From positions 1,550,001 to 1,614,000 of the forward strand of contig NZ_CP035130.1 in the NCBI RefSeq assembly GCF_004101785.1: DNA of 64,000 nt, given 5' to 3'. The stretch comes from Gudongella oleilytica (GTDB lineage: Bacteria > Bacillota > Clostridia > Tissierellales > Tissierellaceae). Positions 32,827 to 41,503 of this stretch are shown here, in pieces (the stretch's first letter is position 1; each line of letters starts with the position of its first letter). The translations under genes and the position numbers were made by a program. The notes beneath the pieces are model-generated. The model searched no databases. It was not told the origin of the DNA and worked only from the letters and a program-made list of their open reading frames with translations.

Positions 32827-33390
32827 TCACAGATTCAGACCTAATTTATCTAATGCCTTCAGAAGGTTCCATGCTATGACACCGCCTAAAGCTCCAGAAA
32901 GTGCAGCTCCTGAAATCAGCAATAATAACATCTCAGCTGGCAGTCTAAAGAATAATAAGTTTGATATTATAGTTCCTGTAATATTTGCTGCCATGCACCC
33001 TAACATGAAATGTATCAGATTATAGCTCTTATTCCTTGAAAACATAAATACCAGATCAGCTACAACTCCTGGAAGTGTGTACGAAAAAATGCTCAATACT
33101 CCGTGACTCCCTATCACACCAGTTGCTACTACTATCAAGCCCTGAACCAAACCTATCAATGTCCCTGTCCAGGTTTTTTTGACAAAGCCGATTCCCAGAA
33201 TGATCCACAGCATATAAAAGCCACCTGCTATCGCTCCACCTGGTATAAATAATGGTCCTGTAATTATATGCACAAGAGGCACTACTATTGGTTTAGTAGC
33301 TACACCAAGTGCTGCGACCACCGCTATTGCTACCAATTCAAATATCGTATATCTGTCGAAAAACCGTTTGTTGGAGCTCAAATCAATCAT
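32827..33390 (-). CDS. ECF transporter substrate-binding (S) component
   Basis: 187 residues with about six hydrophobic helices, e.g. FELVAIAVVAALGVATKPIV and VHIITGPLFIPGGAIAGGFYMLW. The size and the AA-x-G-VA start to helix 1 fit ECF S components. It is encoded in the same operon as EcfA, EcfA' and EcfT, so they form one dedicated transporter. Substrate not known; the sequence does not show the motifs I know for riboflavin, thiamine, biotin or folate S proteins. Overlaps the upstream gene by eight bases. Confidence 0.83.
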   Translation of the reverse strand: MIDLSSNKRFFDRYTIFELVAIAVVAALGVATKPIVVPLVHIITGPLFIPGGAIAGGFYMLWIILGIGFVKKTWTGTLIGLVQGLIVVATGVIGSHGVLSIFSYTLPGVVADLVFMFSRNKSYNLIHFMLGCMAANITGTIISNLLFFRLPAEMLLLLISGAALSGALGGVIAWNLLKALDKLGLNL

Positions 33391-33883
33391 CAGCTCCTTC
33401 TGAAGGTACTATAACTATTTCATCAATATGTTTGATCCAACGTTGGCTGAAGGGATCCCGTCTTATTACTAATTGATAAGGACCATTTCCTCCTTTTTTC
33501 CTGGATAGCATGTACTCTCCATCTCTCGCAAAGGCCAGATAAACATTATGGTGTTCCTCCAGTTCTTCTTTTAAGATCACTATCCTGTAACCGTCCTCTG
33601 CATTTAAGGTTATCTTTTCACTAGGCTTAACACCCAAGCCTTCAAATAATTTTGATAACTCTATCCCGGTATACTCAGTTTCAACTGGCTTCTGTCCGCT
33701 GCTTCTGACAACTGATGGGAATGTTTCCGCATCAGAGTGATTATATATGTATTCCGGGTCAACACTTATTATTTCCTCACCTATTACTATATTCAGGACG
33801 GGTGCTCCTTCCCTTGTTAAAAGGAAAAACCCTGAAGCTATAATTACAGTTAGAAAAATTACAATGAAATATTTTTTCTTCAT
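33383..33883 (-). CDS. membrane-anchored single sulfite-oxidase-fold-like domain protein
   Basis: 166 residues: TM anchor (residues 5-22, FIVIFLTVIIASGFFLL), then one operon-type domain: TEYTGIELSKLFEGLGV, the NAEDGYRIV turn, NVYLAFARDG, GGNGPYQLVIRRD and closing RWIKHIDEIVIV. It is the sister of the gene at 31281. No cysteine is present, so the SUOX-type Mo-ligating residue is missing. It is encoded immediately before the ECF S component, suggesting it presents a ligand to the transporter. Confidence 0.68.
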   Translation of the reverse strand: MKKKYFIVIFLTVIIASGFFLLTREGAPVLNIVIGEEIISVDPEYIYNHSDAETFPSVVRSSGQKPVETEYTGIELSKLFEGLGVKPSEKITLNAEDGYRIVILKEELEEHHNVYLAFARDGEYMLSRKKGGNGPYQLVIRRDPFSQRWIKHIDEIVIVPSEGADD

Positions 33884-33895
33884 AAAATTCTCCCC

Positions 33896-35071
33896 TTAAT
33901 CAAGAGCTGATGCCTGGCTTATTCCGCTTCTTACTGCACCCAGGAATCCCCTGGTGGTTGCAGTCGCTCCGCTTAAGGCATCGATGCTTATGCTCTGAGT
34001 AGCCACGATCTCTGATCCAACAAATCTGAATACTTCTTCGTAGTAGCCTTCTGTTTCTCTATGGCTAACTATACTTATATTGCTGACTCTTCCTCCCTCG
34101 ACATATATCTCAGCCATCAACGGCCCGCCAAAGCCGGTGCCAAGGCCTATATAGCTTCCATCCCTGAGCTCTCCTACTGGTAGCCTGGATGTGGTATTTT
34201 GAGTTGCCCCAATAACAGGTAATACTATATAGGAGAAGACAAGAATTGTCATGGAAATAATCACGATTCTTATTCCCTTGACAGGTCGGTTGAAAAGTCT
34301 TATAGAATAGCCCTTATTTCCCTTAATGCAATTTGATTCTACACATCGCATACAGCCAATGCATTCAGGACTTGCTGAACCATAATCGAAGGACTCAATT
34401 CCTACCGGGCAGTCCCTAAGACAATATGAACAGCTGCTGCAATTCTCTGAATCTTTTATACTTGTAAATCCTACAGCAGAAAGCAGAGCCTGGTAAGCTC
34501 CAAGTGGACACAGAAATCTGCAAAATGGTCTCTTGATCTTAAGGGATATAACCAAAAATAAAATCAACAATATTAAGCCTGTATGAAACTTCAAACCAGC
34601 AAATATATTGAGATATCCAAGCCATGGAGACATCGGGGTCAGCAGATTTCCAAGTCCAAATATCCCAAGGATCACGACTGACAAAAATACAACATATTTT
34701 GTCTTTTCAAGGTCTTTAGTCAGCTTGGAAGACTTGATGCTCTTCAGTCCTAATTTTCTGCCAATAAGGTTTGATATATCCTGAAGCATTCCTATTGGAC
34801 AAACATATCCGCAAAAAACTCTGCCGGATACTATGGCTGCTAAGGTTATCCCTATTGTAAGAGCCATCCCTCTTGTTATTCCTCTCCATCTGTATGATAC
34901 ATCTGTTAAGCCTGCCTTCAGATGGCTAAAGCCTGCATATGGATTCAGATCAGCGATCGAAAAAGATCTTATCTCAGTGATCCCATTTAAGTATAGATAG
35001 TACATTATGCAGTTGACAGCTACAATGGCTGCAGCAATAAGCTGCAGCCTTATTCTAATATCTCGCCTCAT
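33896..35071 (-). CDS. NapH/NosR-like membrane Fe-S protein with C-terminal FMN-binding domain
   Basis: 391 residues. Four to five TM helices (about 10-30, 70-90, 130-150, 160-180, 270-290). Fe-S or redox motifs: CGYVCPIGMLQDI and CRFLCPLGAYQ (polyferredoxin-type CxxxCP pairs), then a soluble 2[4Fe-4S] part, CSSCSYCLRDCPVGI and CIGCMRCVESNC. The C-terminal ~90 residues are an FMN_bind domain ending with the flavinylation motif SGATATTRG, where ApbE would attach FMN to Thr. It should carry electrons across or along the membrane. Its gene overlaps the next upstream by four bases. Confidence 0.9.
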   Translation of the reverse strand: MRRDIRIRLQLIAAAIVAVNCIMYYLYLNGITEIRSFSIADLNPYAGFSHLKAGLTDVSYRWRGITRGMALTIGITLAAIVSGRVFCGYVCPIGMLQDISNLIGRKLGLKSIKSSKLTKDLEKTKYVVFLSVVILGIFGLGNLLTPMSPWLGYLNIFAGLKFHTGLILLILFLVISLKIKRPFCRFLCPLGAYQALLSAVGFTSIKDSENCSSCSYCLRDCPVGIESFDYGSASPECIGCMRCVESNCIKGNKGYSIRLFNRPVKGIRIVIISMTILVFSYIVLPVIGATQNTTSRLPVGELRDGSYIGLGTGFGGPLMAEIYVEGGRVSNISIVSHRETEGYYEEVFRFVGSEIVATQSISIDALSGATATTRGFLGAVRSGISQASALD

Positions 35072-36642
35072 TTTATCTCGATCCTCAAAAGGTCATTTGT
35101 GAGTATCTTTTCACCATTATGAAGTGATACCTCATCTCCATTATCTATTATACTGCATTGAAGCATCGTTGCGTAGTCCAGCGGAAATATGCTCCCATCT
35201 GATGCTATGGCTGAAAATGACGCTCCTTCCTCCCATCTCATGCCTGCTGTCAATAGAACATCCTCCAGAAGCATCCCTTCCTCATCTCCTGCAAACTTAG
35301 TCCTGACAACATCTATCATTTTCTCCGGGAAAACTACGGCATCTTTTGTCGTTGAGAAATGGGTCATATGCTTTACGTTCATGCCCAGTTTAAATCCAGG
35401 AGCAATATTCATTGGTGCATTCTCTCCCTCGATTTTTATAAAGTACCGTTGGATCACCAGGGATATAGTCTCGTTTTTTTCCAAACCATCGTTGGCAGCC
35501 ATAGTGAAGAAGCCCTTCTTATCGATCTCGTCAAACTTTGACAGTATTTTCCCTACTTCTATGGATTTGTCCTTACTGCCATAATATTCATAGTAATAGG
35601 GCTCTATACCTCTTGTTAGAGCATCGAACATATGGACCTTGGTAATATTCTTTGGTGATATCTTTTCGTAAAGGTCAATGTTCGACACCATTTTTACCCA
35701 ATAAGGTCCCAGCTCGTTGGGGATCGCAACCCTAACAGGCTTTTCTTCATCCTTTACATGCTTTCCGTCTACCTCCCAAGCCAAGATAACTTCATTCACA
35801 TCTAATTTTTCTTTACCCACTAAGGTATAGTATCCATCTCTGCCTGTTATGCCTATCCCTTCAAAGCTGGACAGATCTATTCCTTCAGCATCAAGCAATG
35901 CTTTAAGAGTGGGGCCTTTCACCTTCATATTGGTATGTGTCCCAGTGGTATTTATAAGAACTACTTCTCTTTCTACCTGTTCATATGTTTTTATCTCATC
36001 GGTATCGATCCTTATTGAGCTTTCACCCCAATTGATAGCAAAGCTGTTTACATCCTTCTGCCACATCTCCTGAGGAACAACATCTTCTACGGAAGCCATT
36101 TCGACGCCATTATTAAGGTACTGATATGCACCAATGGCTGCGTTTACTGCGTTTACTACAGCCTGAGAGCTGACAGTTGCTCCGGTTACCTGGACAATAT
36201 CCTCAGGGGATTCCTTATCCAAAGCCACAAGGTTCAGGTATTTATCTGCCCCAAGCTCCCTAAATCTCTCAAGGAACCATTCCTTCTCAATATGCTCAGC
36301 GTAATCAGGTGATTCAGTGTGCTCAATGACCTCAATTCCACTTAGAGCTTGTCCATCAAATGCAGCAAGGATCTCTACCGGCCCGTTATATCCAACGCAG
36401 CTTGAAACAATAGCCTTGATTTCACCGTCAACCTCATAGCCTCTCCTAACTGCAGGCATATTCAATGCTATGAATCCTTCATCAGAAAGATCTCTTATCA
36501 GCCTTACCTTTTTTGCTTCCGGGTAGTAGCTCCTTACCTTCGACTCCTCTTCAGAAACAGTATCTGTAAAATAAAGCATAGTAGCTGCAATAATCAATGT
36601 TACGACGAGAAAAATAATGTATTGTTTCTTACCTTTAGTCAT
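35068..36642 (-). CDS. membrane-anchored FMN-binding protein with two sulfite-oxidase-fold-like domains
   Basis: 524 residues. TM anchor (residues 8-26), an RnfG/NqrC-like FMN_bind domain (~45-170) with flavinylation motif VTGATVSSQAVV near residue 157, then two operon-type domains: residues ~205-330 (TLKALLDAEGI, GITGRDGYYTL, VILAWEVDGK, GPYWVKMVSNIDLYE) and a more diverged copy ~340-524 (MLLEDVLLTAGM, AIASDGSIFPLDYATML). This physically joins a covalent flavin carrier to the recurrent domain, the best hint that those domains take part in redox chemistry. Coupled to the NapH-like gene. Confidence 0.8.
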   Translation of the reverse strand: MTKGKKQYIIFLVVTLIIAATMLYFTDTVSEEESKVRSYYPEAKKVRLIRDLSDEGFIALNMPAVRRGYEVDGEIKAIVSSCVGYNGPVEILAAFDGQALSGIEVIEHTESPDYAEHIEKEWFLERFRELGADKYLNLVALDKESPEDIVQVTGATVSSQAVVNAVNAAIGAYQYLNNGVEMASVEDVVPQEMWQKDVNSFAINWGESSIRIDTDEIKTYEQVEREVVLINTTGTHTNMKVKGPTLKALLDAEGIDLSSFEGIGITGRDGYYTLVGKEKLDVNEVILAWEVDGKHVKDEEKPVRVAIPNELGPYWVKMVSNIDLYEKISPKNITKVHMFDALTRGIEPYYYEYYGSKDKSIEVGKILSKFDEIDKKGFFTMAANDGLEKNETISLVIQRYFIKIEGENAPMNIAPGFKLGMNVKHMTHFSTTKDAVVFPEKMIDVVRTKFAGDEEGMLLEDVLLTAGMRWEEGASFSAIASDGSIFPLDYATMLQCSIIDNGDEVSLHNGEKILTNDLLRIEIK

Positions 36643-36650
36643 TTTATAAC

Positions 36651-37469
36651 CTACTCTACAATTATTTTTTCTATATTAGAAACCCATTGAGGCTTATTAA
36701 TGTCTCCGGGCTCCTTCTGTCCTACCACCAGCTTGAAAGGCGCACCCTCTGATGGATCATAAGCTTCTCCATTCTCCTCCCAGGCTATAATTATTGGAAG
36801 CTTAACATCCTGATTCGTTTCATCAATATAATCCATTCTCTTTATTTGGGATATATCAAAATCCATACTGTAGCCGTCAGAAGCGATGACCTTCACTCTC
36901 GATGAGGATGAATCTACTATTTCCATTGCTTCCAATAACGTCCACAATTTAACTCCCTTAAAATCAGTATGGCCTGTGCTTCCAAAGCTGTTTAGCCAAT
37001 AAAAGCTCCCCGAAAAATGCAGCTCTGATCTGTCTTTCATATCATCAAGGCTCATGTAGAAAGTTTCTCCATTAGTCTTGATAAGCTGGATTGAAGGTCC
37101 ACTTGGCTTTTCAGGTTCAGCTGATTGTGATTCAACTGGTAACTCTGTTATCTGGACAGGTGCTTCCTGTGGAACTGGTTGATCTCCCAATGATGTTGAT
37201 TGTTCCTCAGGTGCTTTTGATCCCTCTGAAGCTGGCTCCTCTTCCTCAATCTCGTCAACTTCTGGCTCTGCCAAGGGTTCCTCCAATGGTGCCCCGGTGA
37301 TTATCTCTACTGGTTCCTCAGCTATGTCCGGGTCCTCTGCAGTCTCCTCAAATACCTGCTGTTCAGCCGGTACTTCAGCATCAGTGCTGTCCTTCTTGCT
37401 GCAGCCTGAGGCTACGACAGAGAGCAGCAAGAAGGCTACAACTACCAATATTATATTTTTTTTAGTCAT
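36651..37469 (-). CDS. lipoprotein with one sulfite-oxidase-fold-like domain
   Basis: 272 residues. Lipobox VASGC (Cys 23), then a ~100-residue Pro/Glu-rich spacer (24-125) that would lift the domain through the wall. The domain (about 130-272) shows HTDFKGVKLWTLLEAMEI, KVIASDGYSMDFD, IIIAWEENGE, SEGAPFKLVVGQ and WVSNIEKIIVE. The Mo-cysteine position is Ala (VIASDGY). AGGAGGAAGTAAA before the ATG. It is the third gene of the operon, following two SLH proteins with the same domain. Confidence 0.75.
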   Translation of the reverse strand: MTKKNIILVVVAFLLLSVVASGCSKKDSTDAEVPAEQQVFEETAEDPDIAEEPVEIITGAPLEEPLAEPEVDEIEEEEPASEGSKAPEEQSTSLGDQPVPQEAPVQITELPVESQSAEPEKPSGPSIQLIKTNGETFYMSLDDMKDRSELHFSGSFYWLNSFGSTGHTDFKGVKLWTLLEAMEIVDSSSSRVKVIASDGYSMDFDISQIKRMDYIDETNQDVKLPIIIAWEENGEAYDPSEGAPFKLVVGQKEPGDINKPQWVSNIEKIIVE

Positions 37470-37503
37470 TTTACTTCCTCCTTGGGGATGTCAGCTCTCA
37501 AAT

Positions 37504-40500
37504 CTATTGGTGTCCCAATAATCTCATGAGCATTACTGCTGTCTGTGCTCTGGTAGCACTCTGAGCCCCACTGAAGCTGCCATCTGGGAAGCCATCGATT
37601 ATCCCTGCTCTGACTGCAGCTGCAGCTGGTGCCTTAGCCCATTCTGGGACTGTGTCCTTAAATTCTGAAAGAGCATCGTTTATTTGCGACTCTGAAAGCT
37701 CTGTATCCACGACCCTGCCCAGGATAGCTGCAATCTCTGTTCTGGTTATTCTCCCAGAGGGTTTAAAGCTTCCATCTGAATAACCATTTACCAGACCATT
37801 TTCGACTGCCGCTGTTATGGATTTACCATACCATGACCCTATAGTTACATCCTTAAAGGAAGAGACTTTTGTCTCAGTATCCAGACCAAGGACCCTTGAA
37901 AGCAATACCACAAACTCTGCTCTGGTTATGCTGTCATTTGGCCTGAATCCTCTGGAATCTCCTTTAACGTATGACATTTCTGCCATTCTGGAAATTGAAG
38001 CCTCAGCCCAATGACCTTCGGTGTCAGCAAACTGCATCAGTTCCTTATAGACCGCTGCACCTCCGTTTGTTCCGATCATAAGACCATCCTCCGAAAAGTC
38101 CAGGAAGTAAACATTGTTCCACTGCTTAGTTGGGAATGGCTTACCATAAAGATACGCTTCTGCTTTTTCAAATTTTATATCAATCCTCGCAACTCCGCCT
38201 GCTGTTGTTGCTATATAAATTACACCAGCTTCATCAGAGCTTGCCTTGACAAGTCTTATGTCATTGTCTTCTCCTATTCCCGGATAAAGCTCTGATGCTT
38301 TGTAGGTCTTCTTCTCATTGCCAATTATATAATCAACCTCTCCCTGACCAAAGCCTGGAGCGTTCCCTGAACGAACTATCCAGACTCCTCCATCAGGGTC
38401 AACTGATATGCTCCTCACCCAATTATGGTTAAAATTGTCTGGGTCAAAGCCCTGATAAGTCGTCAGCTTGCCACTTGGATCAAGATATTGGTACCCTCCA
38501 AAATACTTAGGCTCAGCCTCTGTACCCTTAGTGTCCGGATAATATCCTATCCATACTCCTCCTTTACCATCAGGCTCAACTGCATCCACTGAGTATGGCA
38601 ATAAACCTTCAGCTTGAGTATAAATACTCCACTCCCCGGATTTATCGATGTGAACCAGACCGTTTTGAGTGCCTATATATATCCCACCATCTCCATCAAG
38701 CTCAAGCTCCTGTACAAAGCAAGCCGGAAGATTTGAATTCTCTTTATTTATACTCCTCCAGCCGTTTGGATCCTTGACAAGTATTCCTCTTGGATCGTTA
38801 GGCCCTCCCAGAGTAAGCCATAGTTCTCCATTTTCCCTCTGAACTATCGCATACACCGTATCTATCTTTAGTGTACCTGCATTTATGGTCTCTATTTCCG
38901 TAATGTGGGACCATTTCCCATCGATTGACCTTACTGAAAGCCCGCCGCCATTAGTTCCTATCCAAAGGTTCCCTTCATTATCATACTCCATAGCTCTTAC
39001 ACTGGCTTCTGACATTTCAAATCCAGTATCATTTCTATGGATTATCCAATCTACGATCGCCTCCCTATTGGTAACTGGTTCAGGAAGCTCTGGTAAATCA
39101 AGCTCTTTGATGTCCTCTGTCTTCGGTTGTTCATAATCCCCAGTGCCTACGACTATACAATCTACCCATTTGACCCACATGGATTTACTTTCTTCTATTA
39201 TAAGCCTTATAGGTCCATATGCATTATTATTTTCGTATCCAATGGAAGCTTCGTTTGGAACCAGAGGATATCCTTCCACAGCATATGCGAGCATTATTTT
39301 TTTTAGTTGTCCAGATGAATTAAGTACTCCATTCATGACCTGATCATTACTGCGTAATATTTGATTGTAGTTTGCGCCACTAAATACTCTGATGGATGGT
39401 TGATCTACTCCATCCTTGAGCTGTACAAAATCAGATATCAGTTTCCAAAGCTCTATGCCCTCGAATTCTCTTATGCCATCACCGGTATACACATCTCGCA
39501 AAATATAATCCAGCATTGACTCAAGCTGTCTTAGTGTAAAGGTCATTGGCTCCTTTACCTGAGAGCCTGTCACTCTCAAAACAGGTTGATCTAAATACTC
39601 TTTATATGCTCCCTGATTGTGGTTCCAGGTCGATGTAGAGTCTACAGATGAAGCAGTCTCCACACCTGTTCCTTGTTGGTTGATCGTACCTGTTCCAATA
39701 GCTTCTCCCTCTCCAACTATGATCTCCTTTATATATTGTACCTGATTAGAACCATTGGTATCATTATATCCTGTCTTACCAAATATTATCCTCAATGGCC
39801 CGCCGTCATTTCCTAAACCAGGGTTGAATCCTTCATCAGTCGGCCTTGTAACGTATGGATATCCATTGAAACCATAGGCTACGAGTGGTGGCATGCCTGA
39901 TTTGACCGGCTTAACATTTGAACCGTCGAACTTGCCATCTCCCAAATCTTGGGAGTCCTTCTCGTAATAACCATAAAGCTGGTAGTTCTTTATCTCTCCT
40001 ATGGTCATTGGTGCAAAATTATAATTATCTGCCGCAACGAATCTAATCTTGGTATCATTGGGAGTCTTAGGATCAAGACCAGCTTTTAGAAGGAGATCCC
40101 ACAGCTTGACTCCCTTATAGTTGTTATAATACCAGAAATACTCGCTATTTGAGAGACTGTACTCACCTGTATACTTGATATCGTCCATTGCCTCAATTTC
40201 CGATACCTTATATCTAATCTCCTTGCCAAGCGCATCTCCATGTATTATTATTTCATAATCAGTGTATTCAGTAGAGTTAAATGGAGCATAGGAATGTTCA
40301 AATATATTTTTTGCGTCCTTTTCCTCAACGTAGATATATGCAACATTTGAAAATTCCCTGGCAGAGGCTTTATCCTGCTCATATACCAGCTTGAAGCATC
40401 CATTGTCGTTGAATTTATCCTGCTTAAAACCTACGTCCGAGTCGAGGTACACATATGGCACCTCATTTACTCCATAGGCAATAGTGTATTTGTCCGCATC

Positions 40501-41439
40501 CTCTAAAGGTACTGTAAGTATAGTCTGTCTGGATTTACTCTTGAATGTAATATTTCCTGCATTTGGTCGCAGCTTTACATAGTTCTCCAAAAGGCTCTTG
40601 GCATCTACTCCCTCGTAGCTGTTCAGGAATACTCCTTGGTCAGTTTTTTCGTAGTATTCAACTACTGCCTGTTCCTTGGTGTTTTCCTCTATTTGCCTTA
40701 AGGAAATGGCTCTGTAGCCTTCTACAGCAGGTCCCTCAATAGTAAAGGTAGCTCCTGAAATGGCATCGATATTATATGGCGCTCCCGGATAGCTGATGTG
40801 TTTGTAAGGAGAAGCTGAACCCACATCAGCAAATCTTTCCTCGCCAACTATTATTTTTACAACTTGCTTTCCCCATTTGGATAAATTCATGTCATTTATA
40901 CCTGCCTGACCAAATACAAGCTTGGGAAAATCCTTATCAAGGTCACTTTCGGTGAGAGCTCTGTCGCTCCAACTGACGGGAGGTGCAAAACTGTCCTTAG
41001 GATAGTCTGCAAGTACTGCTGAATATCTGGCTATCATTGCTGGTGCTGATTTTTTGCTCTCCACGGTAAAATCGGGATAAGTGTATGTACCCTTAAGCTC
41101 GCTTATCGTCTTCTTGAAGGTAAAACCATCTGAACAGATAAAGGTCATCTCCCAATCTGTTCCTGATATAAGGTTTTCTGTTCCAATAAGCTCGAACAGA
41201 TCATAGCCCTTCACCTTTGTTATCTTGTGAAAATTCAAGCTATTGTTCCCAGAAAAAACTGCTTCCTTTATAGTATATCGGTCCCAGTCATCAGGACCTA
41301 TGGATATCTGGTTATTTATACCTGTGCCGGTTATCGTAAGATCCACTGCTTCTGCTCTCGCTATTGGGATACCTGGAAGAAATAGTGTCAGTGAAAGGAT
41401 AATCGATAACCAAGCTTTGGCCAGCTTCCTATTTTTCAT
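37504..41439 (-). CDS. giant SLH surface protein with multiple sulfite-oxidase-fold-like domains and a beta-propeller
   Basis: 1311 residues. Signal peptide (1-29), four operon-type domains (about 30-215, 240-370, 385-610, 640-775) separated by linkers, a beta-propeller of two-component-regulator type (~790-1110; repeated NLWIGTNGGGL, GELWLTLGG, GGVWIGYYPD, GGVWIVRSG), and three SLH repeats (~1120-1305; YVKGDSRGFRPNDSITR, LVNGYSDGSFKPSGRIT, IIDGFPDGSFSG). Domain 1 keeps a cysteine (FICSDGF) where the other copies have Ala or Ser. Propellers of this type usually bind ligands or polysaccharide. It is wall-anchored and could carry several ligand sites. Confidence 0.87.
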   Translation of the reverse strand: MKNRKLAKAWLSIILSLTLFLPGIPIARAEAVDLTITGTGINNQISIGPDDWDRYTIKEAVFSGNNSLNFHKITKVKGYDLFELIGTENLISGTDWEMTFICSDGFTFKKTISELKGTYTYPDFTVESKKSAPAMIARYSAVLADYPKDSFAPPVSWSDRALTESDLDKDFPKLVFGQAGINDMNLSKWGKQVVKIIVGEERFADVGSASPYKHISYPGAPYNIDAISGATFTIEGPAVEGYRAISLRQIEENTKEQAVVEYYEKTDQGVFLNSYEGVDAKSLLENYVKLRPNAGNITFKSKSRQTILTVPLEDADKYTIAYGVNEVPYVYLDSDVGFKQDKFNDNGCFKLVYEQDKASAREFSNVAYIYVEEKDAKNIFEHSYAPFNSTEYTDYEIIIHGDALGKEIRYKVSEIEAMDDIKYTGEYSLSNSEYFWYYNNYKGVKLWDLLLKAGLDPKTPNDTKIRFVAADNYNFAPMTIGEIKNYQLYGYYEKDSQDLGDGKFDGSNVKPVKSGMPPLVAYGFNGYPYVTRPTDEGFNPGLGNDGGPLRIIFGKTGYNDTNGSNQVQYIKEIIVGEGEAIGTGTINQQGTGVETASSVDSTSTWNHNQGAYKEYLDQPVLRVTGSQVKEPMTFTLRQLESMLDYILRDVYTGDGIREFEGIELWKLISDFVQLKDGVDQPSIRVFSGANYNQILRSNDQVMNGVLNSSGQLKKIMLAYAVEGYPLVPNEASIGYENNNAYGPIRLIIEESKSMWVKWVDCIVVGTGDYEQPKTEDIKELDLPELPEPVTNREAIVDWIIHRNDTGFEMSEASVRAMEYDNEGNLWIGTNGGGLSVRSIDGKWSHITEIETINAGTLKIDTVYAIVQRENGELWLTLGGPNDPRGILVKDPNGWRSINKENSNLPACFVQELELDGDGGIYIGTQNGLVHIDKSGEWSIYTQAEGLLPYSVDAVEPDGKGGVWIGYYPDTKGTEAEPKYFGGYQYLDPSGKLTTYQGFDPDNFNHNWVRSISVDPDGGVWIVRSGNAPGFGQGEVDYIIGNEKKTYKASELYPGIGEDNDIRLVKASSDEAGVIYIATTAGGVARIDIKFEKAEAYLYGKPFPTKQWNNVYFLDFSEDGLMIGTNGGAAVYKELMQFADTEGHWAEASISRMAEMSYVKGDSRGFRPNDSITRAEFVVLLSRVLGLDTETKVSSFKDVTIGSWYGKSITAAVENGLVNGYSDGSFKPSGRITRTEIAAILGRVVDTELSESQINDALSEFKDTVPEWAKAPAAAAVRAGIIDGFPDGSFSGAQSATRAQTAVMLMRLLGHQ

Positions 41440-41460
41440 AATTGCACCTCCTGTGCTATG

Positions 41461-41489
41461 AAAAGAGCGAAGACTTTTGCCCTCGCTCT
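41461..41489 (-). terminator. weak internal terminator between the two SLH genes
   Basis: AGAGCGA / TCGCTCT hairpin on the minus strand followed by TTTTCATAG. The gap between the two genes is only 64 bases. It may lower expression of the giant downstream gene rather than end the transcript. Confidence 0.45.
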
Positions 41490-41503
41490 ATCCGTCCTAT
41501 TCT

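Noticed and set aside
34000-36642. RnfG or NqrC complex
   Set aside because: The FMN_bind domains are there, but no Rnf/Nqr partner genes (rnfC, rnfD, rnfA/E) are present.
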